From Epilithonimonas hominis (GTDB taxonomy: Bacteria > Bacteroidota > Bacteroidia > Flavobacteriales > Weeksellaceae): DNA of 64,000 nt. The translations under genes and the position numbers were made by a program. Below are positions 63,703 through 64,000 of the stretch, piece after piece; within the stretch, counting starts at the first letter, position 1; every line of letters starts with the position of its first letter. The notes below the pieces were generated by a model. That model made no database searches and was not told the origin of the DNA. It saw nothing but the letters and a program-made list of their open reading frames with translations. The DNA is taken from positions 107,461-171,460 of the forward strand of contig NZ_RJTU01000013.1 in NCBI RefSeq assembly GCF_003730015.1. Direction: 5' to 3'.

Positions 63703-64000
63703 TGTATTCTGATTTGAAATAATAATTGCTATTAAAAAGACAAAGAAACGGATTCCATTCAGGAAGTTCAAAGTATTCTTTTATAAAAAATCATCAATTG
63801 CAAAACAGTCTAAGTACGATTTTAAAAAAAATCAACAAACAAAATAAATGTTATACTCTGTAACAACTATTTTTTAAAACTTATGTTCATTAGTGATTTC
63901 TCTGCATACCTGAAAACAAGTTCTATCTTTGTCAAATATCTACTAAATTACAATGAAACTCTCAACCAAAATACTTATTTTACTCGTAGTGCATTATTAA
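63703..64000 (+). other. Intergenic region with promoter and short ORF at the window edge
   Basis: Nothing gene-like is seen until TATCTTTG (63924-63931), a -7 element. An ATG at 63953 opens a 15-codon hydrophobic frame (MKLSTKILILLVVHY) that stops at the last three bases of the window. It may be the start of an exported protein that is frame-shifted, or a chance frame; I cannot decide from this window. Confidence 0.3.

Overview
The window looks like a chromosomal segment of a flavobacterium of the Chryseobacterium / Epilithonimonas type (family Weeksellaceae). This is inferred from low G+C, weak or absent Shine-Dalgarno sequences, the Bacteroidetes promoter pattern TTG-N18..23-TAnnTTTG seen repeatedly, a monomeric NADP isocitrate dehydrogenase, a cyclophilin-FKBP lipoprotein, and many 'VGIGT..P' surface-type proteins. 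I see no rRNA, tRNA, CRISPR array, transposase or prophage.

Layout. 1-7.2 kb: end of a sensor kinase followed by a czcCBA-type metal efflux set, with four TTAAG repeats at exactly 11-bp spacing upstream and a REP-like palindromic element between czcB and czcA. 7.5-8.6 kb: a secreted peptide-deformylase-like protein with a replaced metal ligand, and a small membrane protein. 8.7-16.0 kb: a complete trp operon on the minus strand (trpE, a four-helix-bundle gene, trpG, D, C, F, B, A), preceded by a classical attenuator whose leader peptide has three consecutive Trp codons. The borders of these genes, and parts of the genes themselves, are made of short AT-rich spacer repeats. 16.2-20.6 kb: a thioesterase, an ArsC-family protein, a DUF763 protein with a perfect C-terminal sliding-clamp motif, a HigBA toxin-antitoxin pair with a palindromic operator, an unknown protein and a HEPN-like protein. 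20.7-27.2 kb: a MarR-controlled beta-oxidation operon (fadB-like, fadA-like, acyl-CoA dehydrogenase) containing a stop-interrupted four-helix-bundle pseudogene. 27.2-31.1 kb: a minus-strand unit with a zeta-toxin-like kinase, an overlapping 48-codon gene, a TlpA-like lipoprotein, FecCD and FecE-like iron ABC components and a stop-interrupted GxxExxY gene, studded with palindrome-ended repeats.

31.2-37.4 kb: mostly housekeeping genes on the plus strand (ferredoxin reductase-like, SanA-like, udk, divIC/ftsB, mutA, dinB-like, rluB-like, hydrolase). 37.4-43.9 kb: a large MG2/TonB-plug-like exported protein, icd, tpx and tatC. 44.2-46.9 kb: three tandem paralogous exported proteins sitting between tatC and kdsD. 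46.9-55.5 kb: kdsD, recQ, a glycosyltransferase, a Nudix hydrolase, mnmD, ilvE and two FKBP-related lipoproteins. 55.5-58.2 kb: a bacteriophytochrome kinase overlapping its heme oxygenase. 58.4-64 kb: DUF1015-serA and serC (serine synthesis), a ferredoxin, a LuxC-type acyl-CoA reductase and a DUF3817 protein.

The best candidates for something new are the trp attenuator, the spacer repeats that have become part of the Trp enzymes, the DUF763-clamp link, the islet at 18.6-20.6 kb (HigBA, unknown, HEPN-like), the zeta kinase with its overlapping small gene, the family of palindrome-ended intergenic elements, and the tandem exported proteins at 44-47 kb. All function calls rest on reading the sequence and on remembered family features; no search was run.
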